Shown here piece after piece: positions 16,756-25,554 of a stretch of 62,400 nt of DNA (position 1 is the stretch's first letter; each line of letters begins with the position of its first letter). The notes beneath the pieces were generated by a model. The model had not been told where the DNA came from. It saw only the letters and a program-made list of their open reading frames with translations, and made no database searches. The position numbers and the translations under genes were made by a program. Source of the DNA: an uncultured Bacteroidales bacterium (lineage in GTDB: Bacteria; Bacteroidota; Bacteroidia; Bacteroidales; Bacteroidaceae); NCBI GenBank assembly GCA_902798615.1, contig CADBXL010000021.1:1-62400 (forward strand), given 5' to 3'.

Positions 16756-17313
16756 ATGATAACAGTTGAGGAATATAAGCAATTGAAGGCTTTTGCCCGT
16801 TTGGATGGGGCTATGCTTGGCGTAATAATGTGTGTCACGTTCTTTGCTTTTGTGGCAAGTCTCAGTAATACTGCATGGCAGATGGCATACATGATAGGTG
16901 TGATTGCCGTGCCTGTGTTCGTGGCTTTCCGCGTGAGGAACTATCGTGATAACATTGTTAAGAAGCGTGTGAGCTTCCGCCGTGCAGCAGCATATAGTAT
17001 GCATTGTTTTGGCTATTCGTCATTGATACTTGCCATTGTGATGTATGTTTACTTCCAGTATTTCGATCATGGCATGATGCTTGCGAGTCTGAGAAGTTAT
17101 TTTGACACTCCTGAGATGCAGGAGGCAATGAAAATATATGGTGTGAAGAAATCGCTGTTTGAAGATCAGCTGACGGTAATGTCATCACTCCGTCCAATAG
17201 ACGTAGCTTTCTCTATGATATCTAATACGCTGTTTGCCGGTTTGGCTTGCAGTTTGTTGATAGCCGTAATATCAAGGCGTACTCCACGTGTGGTGACAGA
17301 GAATCGTAACTAA
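16756..17313 (+). CDS. DUF4199-family membrane protein
   Basis: A 185-residue integral membrane protein with four hydrophobic segments (about residues 18-36, 39-57, 80-101 and 154-171). The spacing, with two close N-terminal helices and a basic loop (RVRNYRDNIVKKRV) followed by two more, fits DUF4199, a Bacteroidetes family of unknown function. It lies 18 bp ahead of a GT2 glycosyltransferase gene, the arrangement seen for this family elsewhere in Bacteroidales, which suggests a shared role in handling a lipid-linked sugar; this is an inference from position only. Confidence 0.8.
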   Translation: MITVEEYKQLKAFARLDGAMLGVIMCVTFFAFVASLSNTAWQMAYMIGVIAVPVFVAFRVRNYRDNIVKKRVSFRRAAAYSMHCFGYSSLILAIVMYVYFQYFDHGMMLASLRSYFDTPEMQEAMKIYGVKKSLFEDQLTVMSSLRPIDVAFSMISNTLFAGLACSLLIAVISRRTPRVVTENRN

Positions 17314-17331
17314 GGAAAACAAGAATCGAAA

Positions 17332-18303
17332 ATGAATATATCAGTTATAGTACCTCTGTTCAATGAGGAAGAGTCTCTGCCAGAATTGTACGCTTGGATA
17401 GAGCGTGTGATGAAGGCTAATAACTTTACATACGAGGTAATATTTGTAAACGACGGAAGTACCGACCGCTCATGGGATGTGATTCGTGAGCTTAGCGAGA
17501 AATCGGAAAATGTGCGTGGTATAAAGTTCCGTCGTAACTACGGAAAGTCACCAGCTCTTTATTGCGGTTTCAAGGAGGCAAAAGGAGATGTCGTCATCAC
17601 TATGGATGCAGACCTTCAGGATTCACCTGACGAGATACCGGAACTTTACCGTATGATTGTGGAGGATGGTTATGACCTCGTGTCTGGTTATAAGCAGAAC
17701 CGCAAGCAGGGTGACCCGCTTTCAAAGACAATCCCGACAAAACTCTTTAATGCTACGGCGCGCAAGGTGAGTGGCATACATAATCTGCACGATTTCAACT
17801 GCGGACTCAAGGCTTATCGTAAGGAGGTTGTGAAGAATATCGAGGTTTATGGTGAGATGCATCGCTATATCCCATACCTTGCAAAGCAGGCAGGCTTTTC
17901 AAAGATTGGCGAGAAGCCGGTTCATCATCAGGCGAGAAAGTTCGGTAAATCCAAGTTCATGGGATGGAACAGATTTGTCAATGGTTATCTTGACCTCATG
18001 ACTCTTTGGTTCCTGAGTACTTTCGGCAGAAAACCGATGCATGTGTTCGGATTCCTCGGTACGTTGGTGTTCCTTGTAGGTTTCCTTTCAGCCTTTGGTA
18101 TTGGCGCAGATAAGCTCTGGGCTTTGTATCATGGTGTTCCACAGAGGCTTGTAACCGACTGTCCTTGGTTCTATATCGCTCTCACTATGATGATGATTGG
18201 TACTCAACTCTTCCTCGCAGGTTTCTTGGGTGATTTGATCAGCCGTTCTTCTCAGGGACGTAATGACTATCAGATTGAGGAGGGGATAAGATGCGAAAAG
18301 TAG
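17332..18303 (+). CDS. Family 2 glycosyltransferase with two C-terminal membrane helices
   Basis: A 323-residue protein starting with the GT2 Rossmann-like segment ISVIVPLFNEEESL, then VNDGSTDRS (about residues 41-49) and the metal-binding TMDADLQDSPDEIP (about 89-102). Two hydrophobic helices follow near the C-terminus (about 241-262 and 278-301). This is the layout of dolichyl-/undecaprenyl-phosphate sugar transferases such as ArnC, GtrB and YkoT-like proteins, which move a sugar from its nucleotide donor to a polyprenyl phosphate at the inner membrane. The donor sugar cannot be deduced. Its 3' end overlaps the next gene by 13 nt, so the operon continues. Confidence 0.87.
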   Translation: MNISVIVPLFNEEESLPELYAWIERVMKANNFTYEVIFVNDGSTDRSWDVIRELSEKSENVRGIKFRRNYGKSPALYCGFKEAKGDVVITMDADLQDSPDEIPELYRMIVEDGYDLVSGYKQNRKQGDPLSKTIPTKLFNATARKVSGIHNLHDFNCGLKAYRKEVVKNIEVYGEMHRYIPYLAKQAGFSKIGEKPVHHQARKFGKSKFMGWNRFVNGYLDLMTLWFLSTFGRKPMHVFGFLGTLVFLVGFLSAFGIGADKLWALYHGVPQRLVTDCPWFYIALTMMMIGTQLFLAGFLGDLISRSSQGRNDYQIEEGIRCEK

Positions 18304-18830
18304 TCTTTGCCCTGTTCGCTTTTGCTGGCTTGCTGTTAGGATGTACATCTGTTGACTGCTCGATGAACAATTCTGTGGCTGGAGTATATGCCTTTCTGCC
18401 AGCCAGAAACGATAGCTTGGGTAATTGGAATGACAGTAGTCTTACTGTTGTCGTGAAGGGCATTGAAGGCGAGGATACAATAATGAATAAGAATGCGATT
18501 TCTTCAAACTTCAGTCTGCCTGTGAGCTATACGCAGGATGTGGATGAGTTCCGTTTTCTGTTGCAGGACACTTCATATAACACAGTTGCTGTAGATACTA
18601 TTCGTATCAGAAAGAATAATGAGCCTATCTTTGAAGGTGTGGATTGTGCCTTGCGCTATCATCACAAAGTTCTTTCAGCCACCACGACAAAGCATTTTCT
18701 GGATACAATCGAAGTAAATAATGATTATATTAGTAATGACCTTACGAAAGTTCACTTCTCTCTCTACCTTCAGCCTTCTAAGCGCTTTGCTGTTTCTAAG
18801 CGCCCCCTTGTCAGCTCAGAAAAGGATTGA
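18291..18830 (+). CDS. DUF6452-family lipoprotein
   Basis: A 179-residue protein with a lipobox LLGC (Cys at residue 18) followed by TSVDCSMNNSV, which fits the DUF6452 lipoproteins of Bacteroidetes. The middle part shows beta-strand patterns (SSLTVVVKGIE, NFSLPVSYTQ, DTIRIRKN) typical of a small surface or periplasmic domain. It overlaps the GT2 gene by 13 nt at its start and the DUF6048 gene by 95 nt at its end. DUF6452 and DUF6048 genes are commonly neighbours. Function unknown. Confidence 0.75.
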   Translation: MRKVVFALFAFAGLLLGCTSVDCSMNNSVAGVYAFLPARNDSLGNWNDSSLTVVVKGIEGEDTIMNKNAISSNFSLPVSYTQDVDEFRFLLQDTSYNTVAVDTIRIRKNNEPIFEGVDCALRYHHKVLSATTTKHFLDTIEVNNDYISNDLTKVHFSLYLQPSKRFAVSKRPLVSSEKD

Positions 18831-19431
18831 GGTTGCCAAAGACACAACGGCTTTTTTCCAAGGTGCGGTGGCTGGTGTGGATCTTTTCGGGGCAGTCCAA
18901 AGGCAAGTGTCGGATTATGGGCAGTATGAGGCATTCCTCCGATTGAATCTGAAAGGAAAGTATTTCCCTACGTTTGAACTCGGAAGAGGCGACGCAGAGC
19001 ATAAAGAGGATATAGATGAAAATATAGGCAAACAGATAACGACCAAGAGCAAAGGTCTGTATGGACGTATTGGATGTGACTTTAATGTTTTGAAGAATAA
19101 GCACGACATCTACAAACTGTTCGTCGGCTTTCGTTATGCCTATACAAAATTTGACTTCGAGTATTATCATCCAGGTGTGAAAGACCCTGTATGGGGTGGG
19201 ACAAAGGATTGTTTTGTAGAAGACAAAGGACGCTATGCTCATTGGCTCGAAGGAGTCTTCGGAGTTGATGCAAAGATAGTAGGACCTGTTCATCTCGGCT
19301 GGACTTTTAGGTATCGCCGTCGTATAGCTTCGAGTGACTACAAAATGGGTGATGTTTGGTATGTTCCGGGTTTTGGGCGTTCAGACAAGACCAACTTGGG
19401 TGGTACCTTTAATATTAGCATCGGCATTTAG
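18736..19431 (+). CDS. DUF6048-family outer-membrane-like protein
   Basis: A 231-residue protein with a Sec signal peptide (FSLLSALLFLSAPLSAQ) and a mature part rich in amphipathic strands with Tyr, Gly and Phe (LKGKYFPTFELGRG, KLFVGFRYAYTKF, HLGWTFRYRRRI), ending in NISIGI. This is the pattern of a small outer-membrane barrel, and DUF6048 is the best family match. An ATG at 18721 is also possible but 18736 places the basic n-region (MTLRKF) properly. Its first 95 nt overlap the DUF6452 gene in another frame, meaning that the signal peptide is encoded within the neighbour's last 31 codons. Confidence 0.75.
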   Translation: MTLRKFTSLSTFSLLSALLFLSAPLSAQKRIEVAKDTTAFFQGAVAGVDLFGAVQRQVSDYGQYEAFLRLNLKGKYFPTFELGRGDAEHKEDIDENIGKQITTKSKGLYGRIGCDFNVLKNKHDIYKLFVGFRYAYTKFDFEYYHPGVKDPVWGGTKDCFVEDKGRYAHWLEGVFGVDAKIVGPVHLGWTFRYRRRIASSDYKMGDVWYVPGFGRSDKTNLGGTFNISIGI

Positions 19432-19463
19432 GCTGACGCAATTGATAATTGAAAATCATTCAG

Positions 19464-20477
19464 ATGGATAAGAGAATAAAACTTGCACTTCCACTTGTTG
19501 CCATAGCTATCATTATAGCCATTGCTGTTATGATGGGGCATAAGGATGAACCATACCAGCGTAACTCGGGACTGATCTTTGGGACAAGCTATAATATCAC
19601 CTATCAATGTGCTGAAGATCATAAGGCTGATATAGAGAAGGCACTTGTTGAGGTTGATGCTTCTCTGTCGCCTTTTAATGATACTTCAATCATTACCCAC
19701 GTCAACAGGAATGAGGATGTTGTTCTTGATAAACTCTTTTTGGATGTGTTCCGTCTGGCTCAGAAGATCAATGCAGATACTAAAGGTGCTTTTGATATCA
19801 CAGTCGCTCCTCTCGTAAATGCTTGGGGATTTGGTTTCAAGAATGGACTCAATCCGGATGACAAGACTATAGACAGTCTTCGTCAGGTGGTTGGATTTCA
19901 GAAGATCCGCCTTGAAAACGACAAGATTGTGAAACTTGATCCACGTGTTATGCTCGATTGCTCTGCTATTGCCAAAGGATATGGAGTGGATGTGGTGGCA
20001 AATCTTCTTCGTGATTTCGGTATCAAGAACTTTATGGTCGAGATTGGTGGAGAGGTTGTGACATCAGGTGTGAATCCGGACAGGCAACCTTGGAGAATAG
20101 GTGTCACAAAGCCAACAGATGATTCTCTGAGCGTGAATAATGAGTTGCAAACAGTCATCAATGTTACTGATAAGGCAATGGCAACAAGCGGAAACTATCG
20201 TAATTTCTATTATAAGGGTGGAAGGAAATACGCCCATACCATTGATCCTAAGACCGGATACCCAGTACAGCATAGTATTCTCTCGGCTACAGTCATAACT
20301 AATGATTGTGCTACAGCAGATGCCTATGCCACATCGTTCATGGTTCTTGGAATGGAGGATGCGAAAAAGGTGCTAAATCGTCATCCTGAGATGATGGCAT
20401 ATTTCATATATAGTGATGAGCATGGTCAGAATCAGGTTTGGTTTTCACCTTCTTTGAAGGACAAAATAGCACAGTAG
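19464..20477 (+). CDS. apbE: FAD:protein FMN transferase (ApbE)
   Basis: A 337-residue protein with an N-terminal membrane helix (about residues 8-24). The ApbE family shows the motifs FNDTSIITHVN, APLVNAWGFG, LDCSAIAKGYGVD (about residues 168-180), IGGEVVTSG, and the C-terminal HTIDPKTGYPV (about 259-269) with TADAYAT (about 285-291), which holds the Asp and Thr that bind Mg. ApbE attaches FMN covalently to Thr of flavoproteins such as the NqrB/NqrC and RnfG/RnfD subunits in the periplasm, in line with the membrane anchor. An upstream TTG frame at 19449 lies in an AT-rich word repeat and is not preferred. It is 3 bp ahead of a Crp/Fnr-type gene. Confidence 0.9.
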   Translation: MDKRIKLALPLVAIAIIIAIAVMMGHKDEPYQRNSGLIFGTSYNITYQCAEDHKADIEKALVEVDASLSPFNDTSIITHVNRNEDVVLDKLFLDVFRLAQKINADTKGAFDITVAPLVNAWGFGFKNGLNPDDKTIDSLRQVVGFQKIRLENDKIVKLDPRVMLDCSAIAKGYGVDVVANLLRDFGIKNFMVEIGGEVVTSGVNPDRQPWRIGVTKPTDDSLSVNNELQTVINVTDKAMATSGNYRNFYYKGGRKYAHTIDPKTGYPVQHSILSATVITNDCATADAYATSFMVLGMEDAKKVLNRHPEMMAYFIYSDEHGQNQVWFSPSLKDKIAQ

Positions 20478-20480
20478 CCT

Positions 20481-21140
20481 ATGAACTACGATATTCAATC
20501 CTTGCTACAGTTGCCGCTATTCTTAGGAATGGGACGTAGCGAACTTGCTGATATTGAGCAGGAATTTCCTATCGGTGATGCTCATACCAAGCGTGGCACG
20601 ATTCTTGCTTCGGAAAATGAAGCATGCACAGCGTTGGTGCTTGTGGCGAGGGGTACGGTAACGCTATCTTCGAGAAGTGACGACCGTTCGTATGAGATCA
20701 TAGAGACACTACAGGCTCCGTTGCTTATCCAGCCAGAACATATCTTCGGCATCAAGCAACGTTACACGTCAACATTCTGCGCTCAGACATATTGTGAGGT
20801 GATTAGGCTTGAAAAGCCAATGGTATTAAGACTTATGGAGTTGTCTATGACATTCCGTCTTAATCTGATGAATATCATAGCTACACAAAGTCAGAGAAAT
20901 TCGCGGAGAGTTTGGCATCAGATGAGTGAAGATATAGAAAAGCGAATCATTAGATTCATCAAAGACCGATGTATCTATCCTGCCGGACAGAAACAACTCC
21001 GTACAAAGATGACTGTCTTAGCAAGAGAATTGGGATGTTCCCGGTTGGAAATTTCAGAAGCACTTCATCGCCTTGAAGAAAAACAACTGCTGATAGTCAG
21101 GCGCACTATAATAGAGATACCGATGTTGCAGTTGCTGTAG
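20481..21140 (+). CDS. Crp/Fnr-family transcription regulator
   Basis: A 219-residue protein with an N-terminal cyclic-nucleotide-binding-like barrel (about residues 10-115; GTILASENEACTALVLVARGTV corresponds to the core) and a C-terminal winged helix-turn-helix (about 150-210; MTVLARELGCSRLEISEALHRLEEKQLL). The sensor domain lacks the conserved arginine/serine pattern of cAMP binding and the Cys cluster of FNR, so the ligand is unknown. It follows apbE by 3 bp and is probably co-transcribed, which hints at a link to redox or respiratory control, but this is only positional. A GC-rich palindromic element begins at the very next base after its stop codon. Confidence 0.87.
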   Translation: MNYDIQSLLQLPLFLGMGRSELADIEQEFPIGDAHTKRGTILASENEACTALVLVARGTVTLSSRSDDRSYEIIETLQAPLLIQPEHIFGIKQRYTSTFCAQTYCEVIRLEKPMVLRLMELSMTFRLNLMNIIATQSQRNSRRVWHQMSEDIEKRIIRFIKDRCIYPAGQKQLRTKMTVLARELGCSRLEISEALHRLEEKQLLIVRRTIIEIPMLQLL

Positions 21141-21321
21141 GGCCTCTCCCCCCGCTTTGCACATACTCGAAGATACTCAATCTTCGACTTCCCGCCGTAG
21201 GGAGAGAGCCGGAAAGCCCAAGAACTAATTGATAACGAATAATGCATAATTAATAAAGAATAGCAAAATTGCCTGTCGCGCTCCGGCTCCCTCCCTACGG
21301 GGGAGGGCGGGGGGAGAGGCC
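21141..21321. repeat. Composite GC-rich palindromic element with perfect 15-bp ends
   Basis: GGCCTCTCCCCCCGC (21141-21155) and GCGGGGGGAGAGGCC (21307-21321) are perfect inverted repeats. Inside are a TCGAAGATACTCAATCTTCGA hairpin (as in 12372-12564), CCGTAGGGAGAGAGCCGGAAAG and its partner CTCCGGCTCCCTCCCTACGG, and an AT-rich centre with ATAATGCATAAT words. It fills almost the whole gap between the Crp/Fnr gene and dcp. Confidence 0.85.
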
Positions 21322-21337
21322 GTAAAAATATATAATT

Positions 21338-23410
21338 ATGGTTAATCCATTTTTTGAGAAATATACAACTCCACATCAGACTCCACCTTTCAACCTTATA
21401 AAGATGGAGCATTACGAGGAAGCCTTCATGGAAGGCATCCGTCGTGATGATGAACATATTGATAAACTCATTAATAATCCAGAACCTCCTACGTTCGATA
21501 ATACAATAATCGATACAGAGGATGATAATGGTTATTACGACCTTCTGGATAATGTTTCCACCGTCTTCTTCAATCTCCTTTCTGCTGAGACTAATGACGA
21601 GATGGACGCACTTGCACAGAAACTTCAGCCAATCCTGACCAAGCACGCAAACGATGTTCGCTTGAATAAGCGACTTTTTGAACGTATCAAGGCTGTATAT
21701 GATCTTTATAACAATCCTGTAGAAGGTGCACCTGCTCCTCGTGAACTTACTGCTGAGGAACAGCGACTTCTTGAAAAGAGCTATGACGGTTTTGTTCGTT
21801 CAGGTGCCTTGCTTGATGAAGCAGGAAAGGATAAGCTTCGCGCTATAAGTGAGGAGGCTAGTATGCTTGGATTGCAGTTCTCTCAGAATCTTCTGAAAGA
21901 GAAGAAAGCGTTCAAACTGCACATTACCGATGAGGCAGACCTTGCCGGACTTCCAGATACTCAGATTCAGGCAGCTGCTCTTGCAGCCAAGGAGAATAAC
22001 CTTGACGGATGGGTATTTACCCTTGACTTCCCAAGCTATTCACCTTTCATGCAGTATTCTGAGAAGCGTGAGCTTCGTAAGAAGATGTTCATGGCTTACA
22101 ATACCGTTTGTACCCATGATAATGAGCAGAACAACATAGAGATATGTAAGCGACTTATCAATCTTCGTCGTGAACTCGCACAGCTCCTTGGGTATGAGAC
22201 CTACGCTGACTATGTGCTCAAGCATCGTATGGCAGCCAATGTTCAGAATGTATATAACCTCCTTGATCAGCTTGTGGAGGCATATAAGCCAACAGCTCTT
22301 AAGGAGAAGGAAGAACTTCGTGATATGGCGCGTCAGGCTATGGGAGAAGACTTTGTACTTGAGCCTTGGGATGCTCCGTTCTATTCACATAAGCTTCAAT
22401 TGGAGAAGTATAATGTGGATTCAGAGATGGTCCGTCCATATCTTGAACTGAATAATGTCATTAAGGGCGTTTTCGGACTTGCAACACGTCTTTATGGCAT
22501 CACTTTCAAGGAAAACAAGGATATTCCAGTATATCATCCGGATGTAAAAGCATACGAGGTTTTCGATAAGGACGGTTCTTATCTTGCTGTTCTCTTTGCC
22601 GACTTCCATCCTCGTAAGGGAAAGCAGGGAGGTGCTTGGATGACGGAGTACCAGGGACAATGGATCAACCTGAAGGGTGAGAATGTGCGTCCTCATGTGA
22701 GTGTTGTGATGAATCTCACGAAACCTACGGATGAGAAACCGGCCCTCCTTACTCTTGGAGAGGTGGAAACTTTCCTTCATGAGTTCGGTCATTCACTTCA
22801 TGGAATGTTTGCCAATACCCGTTTCTCCAGTCTTTCGGGTACAAACGTATGGTGGGACTTTGTTGAACTTCCGTCGCAGTTCATGGAGAACTACTCCCTT
22901 GAGCGTGACTTCCTCAATACCTTCGCCTTCCATTATCAGACAGGTGAACCAATGCCAGACGAACTTATCCAACGTCTCATTGATGCCCGTAACTTCGGTG
23001 TTGCATCGGCTTGTATGCGTCAGGTTAGTTTCGGACTCCTCGATATGGCATACTATACCAAGAGTGAGGCATTCGATGAGGATCTTATCAAGTTCGAGAA
23101 AAAGGCATGGGAGAAGGCTATCATCGGCAAGCAACTGGAGAATACGTGTATGACCGTTCAGTTCTCTCATATCATGGCTGGCGGATATGCTGCTGGATAT
23201 TATAGCTATAAATGGGCTGAGGTGCTTGATGCTGATGCTTTTGCCGTGTTTAAGCGTGAGGGTATCTTTAACCAGAATACAGCACAGCGTTTCCGTGACT
23301 GTATCCTCTCAAAAGGTGGAACGGAACATCCTATGACGCTCTACAAGCGATTCCGAGGTGGGGAGCCTACTATCGATGCTTTGCTTGAGAGGAACGGAAT
23401 AAAAAAATGA
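21338..23410 (+). CDS. dcp: Peptidyl-dipeptidase Dcp (M3 metallopeptidase)
   Basis: A 690-residue protein of the M3 family (thimet oligopeptidase type). The zinc site HEFGHSLHGMF starts at His480, followed by the third ligand region (WDFVELPSQFMENYS, about residues 507-521). Dcp removes C-terminal dipeptides from oligopeptides; family members are cytoplasmic or periplasmic. No signal peptide is seen here: the start MVNPFFEKYTTPHQTPPFNLIK is the usual mature-form N-terminus, so a cytoplasmic role in peptide recycling is likely. Length is normal. A 17-bp gap separates the start codon from the upstream palindromic element, and I see no clear promoter, so it may rely on sequences in the element. 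Confidence 0.9.
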   Translation: MVNPFFEKYTTPHQTPPFNLIKMEHYEEAFMEGIRRDDEHIDKLINNPEPPTFDNTIIDTEDDNGYYDLLDNVSTVFFNLLSAETNDEMDALAQKLQPILTKHANDVRLNKRLFERIKAVYDLYNNPVEGAPAPRELTAEEQRLLEKSYDGFVRSGALLDEAGKDKLRAISEEASMLGLQFSQNLLKEKKAFKLHITDEADLAGLPDTQIQAAALAAKENNLDGWVFTLDFPSYSPFMQYSEKRELRKKMFMAYNTVCTHDNEQNNIEICKRLINLRRELAQLLGYETYADYVLKHRMAANVQNVYNLLDQLVEAYKPTALKEKEELRDMARQAMGEDFVLEPWDAPFYSHKLQLEKYNVDSEMVRPYLELNNVIKGVFGLATRLYGITFKENKDIPVYHPDVKAYEVFDKDGSYLAVLFADFHPRKGKQGGAWMTEYQGQWINLKGENVRPHVSVVMNLTKPTDEKPALLTLGEVETFLHEFGHSLHGMFANTRFSSLSGTNVWWDFVELPSQFMENYSLERDFLNTFAFHYQTGEPMPDELIQRLIDARNFGVASACMRQVSFGLLDMAYYTKSEAFDEDLIKFEKKAWEKAIIGKQLENTCMTVQFSHIMAGGYAAGYYSYKWAEVLDADAFAVFKREGIFNQNTAQRFRDCILSKGGTEHPMTLYKRFRGGEPTIDALLERNGIKK

Positions 23411-23536
23411 TAAATGAAAAATGAAAAATGAAAAATAATAAAATACAAGTTAGTATATACCGCTAATAAGTTATACCACCAAATGTAATCTGTATTTTTC
23501 ATTTTTCATTTCTATATTTTTAATTTAAAAACAGCT
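23411..23536. repeat. AT-rich word repeat between dcp and the deaminase gene
   Basis: AAATGAAAAATGAAAAATG (about 23413-23433) pairs with CATTTTTCATTTC (about 23497-23512), a long A/T hairpin that could end the dcp transcript. No gene. Confidence 0.5.
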
Positions 23537-23962
23537 ATGGACAAGCAGAAAATTCTTGATGGACGCTATATGCGAATGGCCGCAATATGGGCAGAGAATA
23601 GTTACTGTAAGCGTCGCCAGGTGGGTGCCCTTGTAGTAAAGGACAATCGCATCATAAGTGATGGTTACAACGGTACGCCGAGTGGCTTTGAGAATGTATG
23701 TGAGGATGATTCCAACGTGACCTATCCTTATGTACTTCATGCAGAGGCTAATGCCATTACGAAGCTTGCCCGTAGTCATAACAATAGCGACAATGCCACT
23801 CTCTATGTCACGGATTCCCCATGTATAGAGTGTGCCAAGCTTATAATTCAGGCCGGCATAAAGCGTGTGGTGTATGGTCGCGACTATCGTCTTTCGGATG
23901 GAATTGATCTCCTTCGCAGGGCTGGTATTGAAGTTGTAAAAAATGAGATAAATGAAGAATAG
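23537..23962 (+). CDS. Deoxycytidylate (dCMP) deaminase-like protein
   Basis: A 141-residue zinc-dependent deaminase. The zinc site is HAEAN (His68, Glu70) and PCIEC (Cys96, Cys99), with GALVVKDNRIISDGYNGTPSG upstream, as in dCMP deaminase and the ComE operon protein 2 family. These enzymes turn dCMP into dUMP and so feed thymidylate synthesis; ComEB-type members have the same fold. No toxin-like or tRNA-deaminase motifs are present. It overlaps the protease gene downstream by 11 nt and is therefore likely translationally coupled to it. Confidence 0.87.
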   Translation: MDKQKILDGRYMRMAAIWAENSYCKRRQVGALVVKDNRIISDGYNGTPSGFENVCEDDSNVTYPYVLHAEANAITKLARSHNNSDNATLYVTDSPCIECAKLIIQAGIKRVVYGRDYRLSDGIDLLRRAGIEVVKNEINEE

Positions 23963-25544
23963 ATATATGCCTCTTCTGATGGCTCTATGTGTAGTCATCG
24001 GTATTGTGATTGGAACTTTTTATGCCAACCACTTCTCTGGTAACAGATTGAACATCATTAATTCGGGCAGTAATCGTCTGAATAACCTGCTTCATATCAT
24101 TGACGATCAGTATGTTGATACTGTCAATATCAATGACCTTGTAGAAAAGGCTATTCCGCAGATAGTGTCTGAACTCGACCCTCATTCTGCGTATATCTCT
24201 GCAGCCGAAGCTCAGAATGTTGTTGACGACCTTAAAGGCTCTTTCTTCGGTGTGGGCATTGAGTTTGTCATTCGCGAGGATACAATTCATGTCCAGAATG
24301 TCATTGCCGATGGACCGGCAGAACGTGCCGGTCTCCTTGCCGGAGACAAGATTGTAGCTGTTGATGGAAAGAAATTCGTTGGTAAGGAAGTTACATCCGA
24401 GGAAGCTCAACGTCGTTTGAAGGGCGAGAAAGGCTCTAAGGTGAAGGTTGGTGTATTGCGTTATGGATGTAAGAAGGTATTGGAATACAGTATCACTCGT
24501 GATGAGATTAAGACGAAGAGTGTTTCTGCTGCCTATATGATAGATGGCAATACTGGCTATATCAAGGTAAAGAACTTTGGCGAAACCACTTATGCGGAGT
24601 TCCTTGTTGCACTTGCCACACTCTCTCAGGAAGGTTTTAGCAACCTTATCGTCGATCTCCGTGATAATACTGGTGGCTATCTGGAGTCTGCTGTTCAGAT
24701 GGCTAATGAGTTCCTTCCATCCAATAGTCTTATTGTATATACTGAAGGCCGTAAGTCTCCTCGTAGAGACTACAGGTCTGACGGACGTGGCTCTTATCAG
24801 AAGATACCTCTCGTAGTCCTTATTAATGAAAATTCTGCTTCTGCATCTGAGATCTTTGCTGGTGCTATGCAGGATAATGATCGTGCGAAGATTATTGGTA
24901 TTCGTTCTTTCGGAAAGGGCCTTGTTCAGCAGCAGTTGCGTTTCCATGATGGAAGTATCATACGCCTTACTGTTGCTCGTTACTATACACCTTCTGGCCG
25001 ATGCATACAGAAACCGTATGTTGCAGGTGAAGGTGATAACTATAGTCAGGATATTGTGGCACGTTATAAGAGTGGTGAGTTCTTCTCTCAGGATTCAATC
25101 AAGCATTCAGGTCCTAAGTTCCATACCAAGGCTGGTCGTGTGGTATATGGCGGTGGTGGTATCACTCCTGATATCTTCGTTGCAGAGGATACGACTAGCA
25201 TTACAAGCTACTATACTCAGGCTGCGGCAAGTGGACTAATCCTACAGTTCGCATTTACTTATACTGATGCAAACCGACTGAAGTTGAATAACTTTAAGGA
25301 AATGCAGGAACTTGCAAATTACCTTGTCAAGCAGAATACCGTTGAGTTGTTCGCTGATTATGCTAATTCACATGGCTTGCAGCGTAGGAATCTGATGATT
25401 CGCAAGTCACATGCCCTCCTTGAGCGCTATATAAACAGCCGTATCATATATAATATGTTGAACGAGCAGGCTTGGCATCAGTATCTTAACCAGAAGGATC
25501 CTGTGATAAATGCCGCGCTGAAGGTGTTTGGCAAGAAAAAATAG
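23952..25544 (+). CDS. S41-family C-terminal processing peptidase (CtpA/Prc type)
   Basis: A 530-residue protease with an N-terminal membrane anchor (MPLLMALCVVIGIVIGTFYA), a PDZ domain (about residues 97-185, including GVGIEFVIREDTIHVQNV and GPAERAGLLAGDKIVAVDGK), and the S41 catalytic domain. The motif NSASASEIFAGAMQ (about residues 294-307) carries the nucleophile Ser and SFGKGLVQQ (about 319-327) the Lys of the Ser-Lys dyad. Such proteases process or degrade periplasmic proteins from the C-terminus. It sits between the dCMP deaminase and 5-FCL genes, overlapping the first by 11 nt and separated from the second by 10 bp. Confidence 0.92.
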   Translation: MKNRYMPLLMALCVVIGIVIGTFYANHFSGNRLNIINSGSNRLNNLLHIIDDQYVDTVNINDLVEKAIPQIVSELDPHSAYISAAEAQNVVDDLKGSFFGVGIEFVIREDTIHVQNVIADGPAERAGLLAGDKIVAVDGKKFVGKEVTSEEAQRRLKGEKGSKVKVGVLRYGCKKVLEYSITRDEIKTKSVSAAYMIDGNTGYIKVKNFGETTYAEFLVALATLSQEGFSNLIVDLRDNTGGYLESAVQMANEFLPSNSLIVYTEGRKSPRRDYRSDGRGSYQKIPLVVLINENSASASEIFAGAMQDNDRAKIIGIRSFGKGLVQQQLRFHDGSIIRLTVARYYTPSGRCIQKPYVAGEGDNYSQDIVARYKSGEFFSQDSIKHSGPKFHTKAGRVVYGGGGITPDIFVAEDTTSITSYYTQAAASGLILQFAFTYTDANRLKLNNFKEMQELANYLVKQNTVELFADYANSHGLQRRNLMIRKSHALLERYINSRIIYNMLNEQAWHQYLNQKDPVINAALKVFGKKK

Positions 25545-25554
25545 CATCTCCAGT

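Noticed and set aside
19449-19463. TTG start for apbE
   Set aside because: It lies in an AT-rich word repeat and the ATG at 19464 gives a proper basic n-region (MDKRIK) before the membrane helix.
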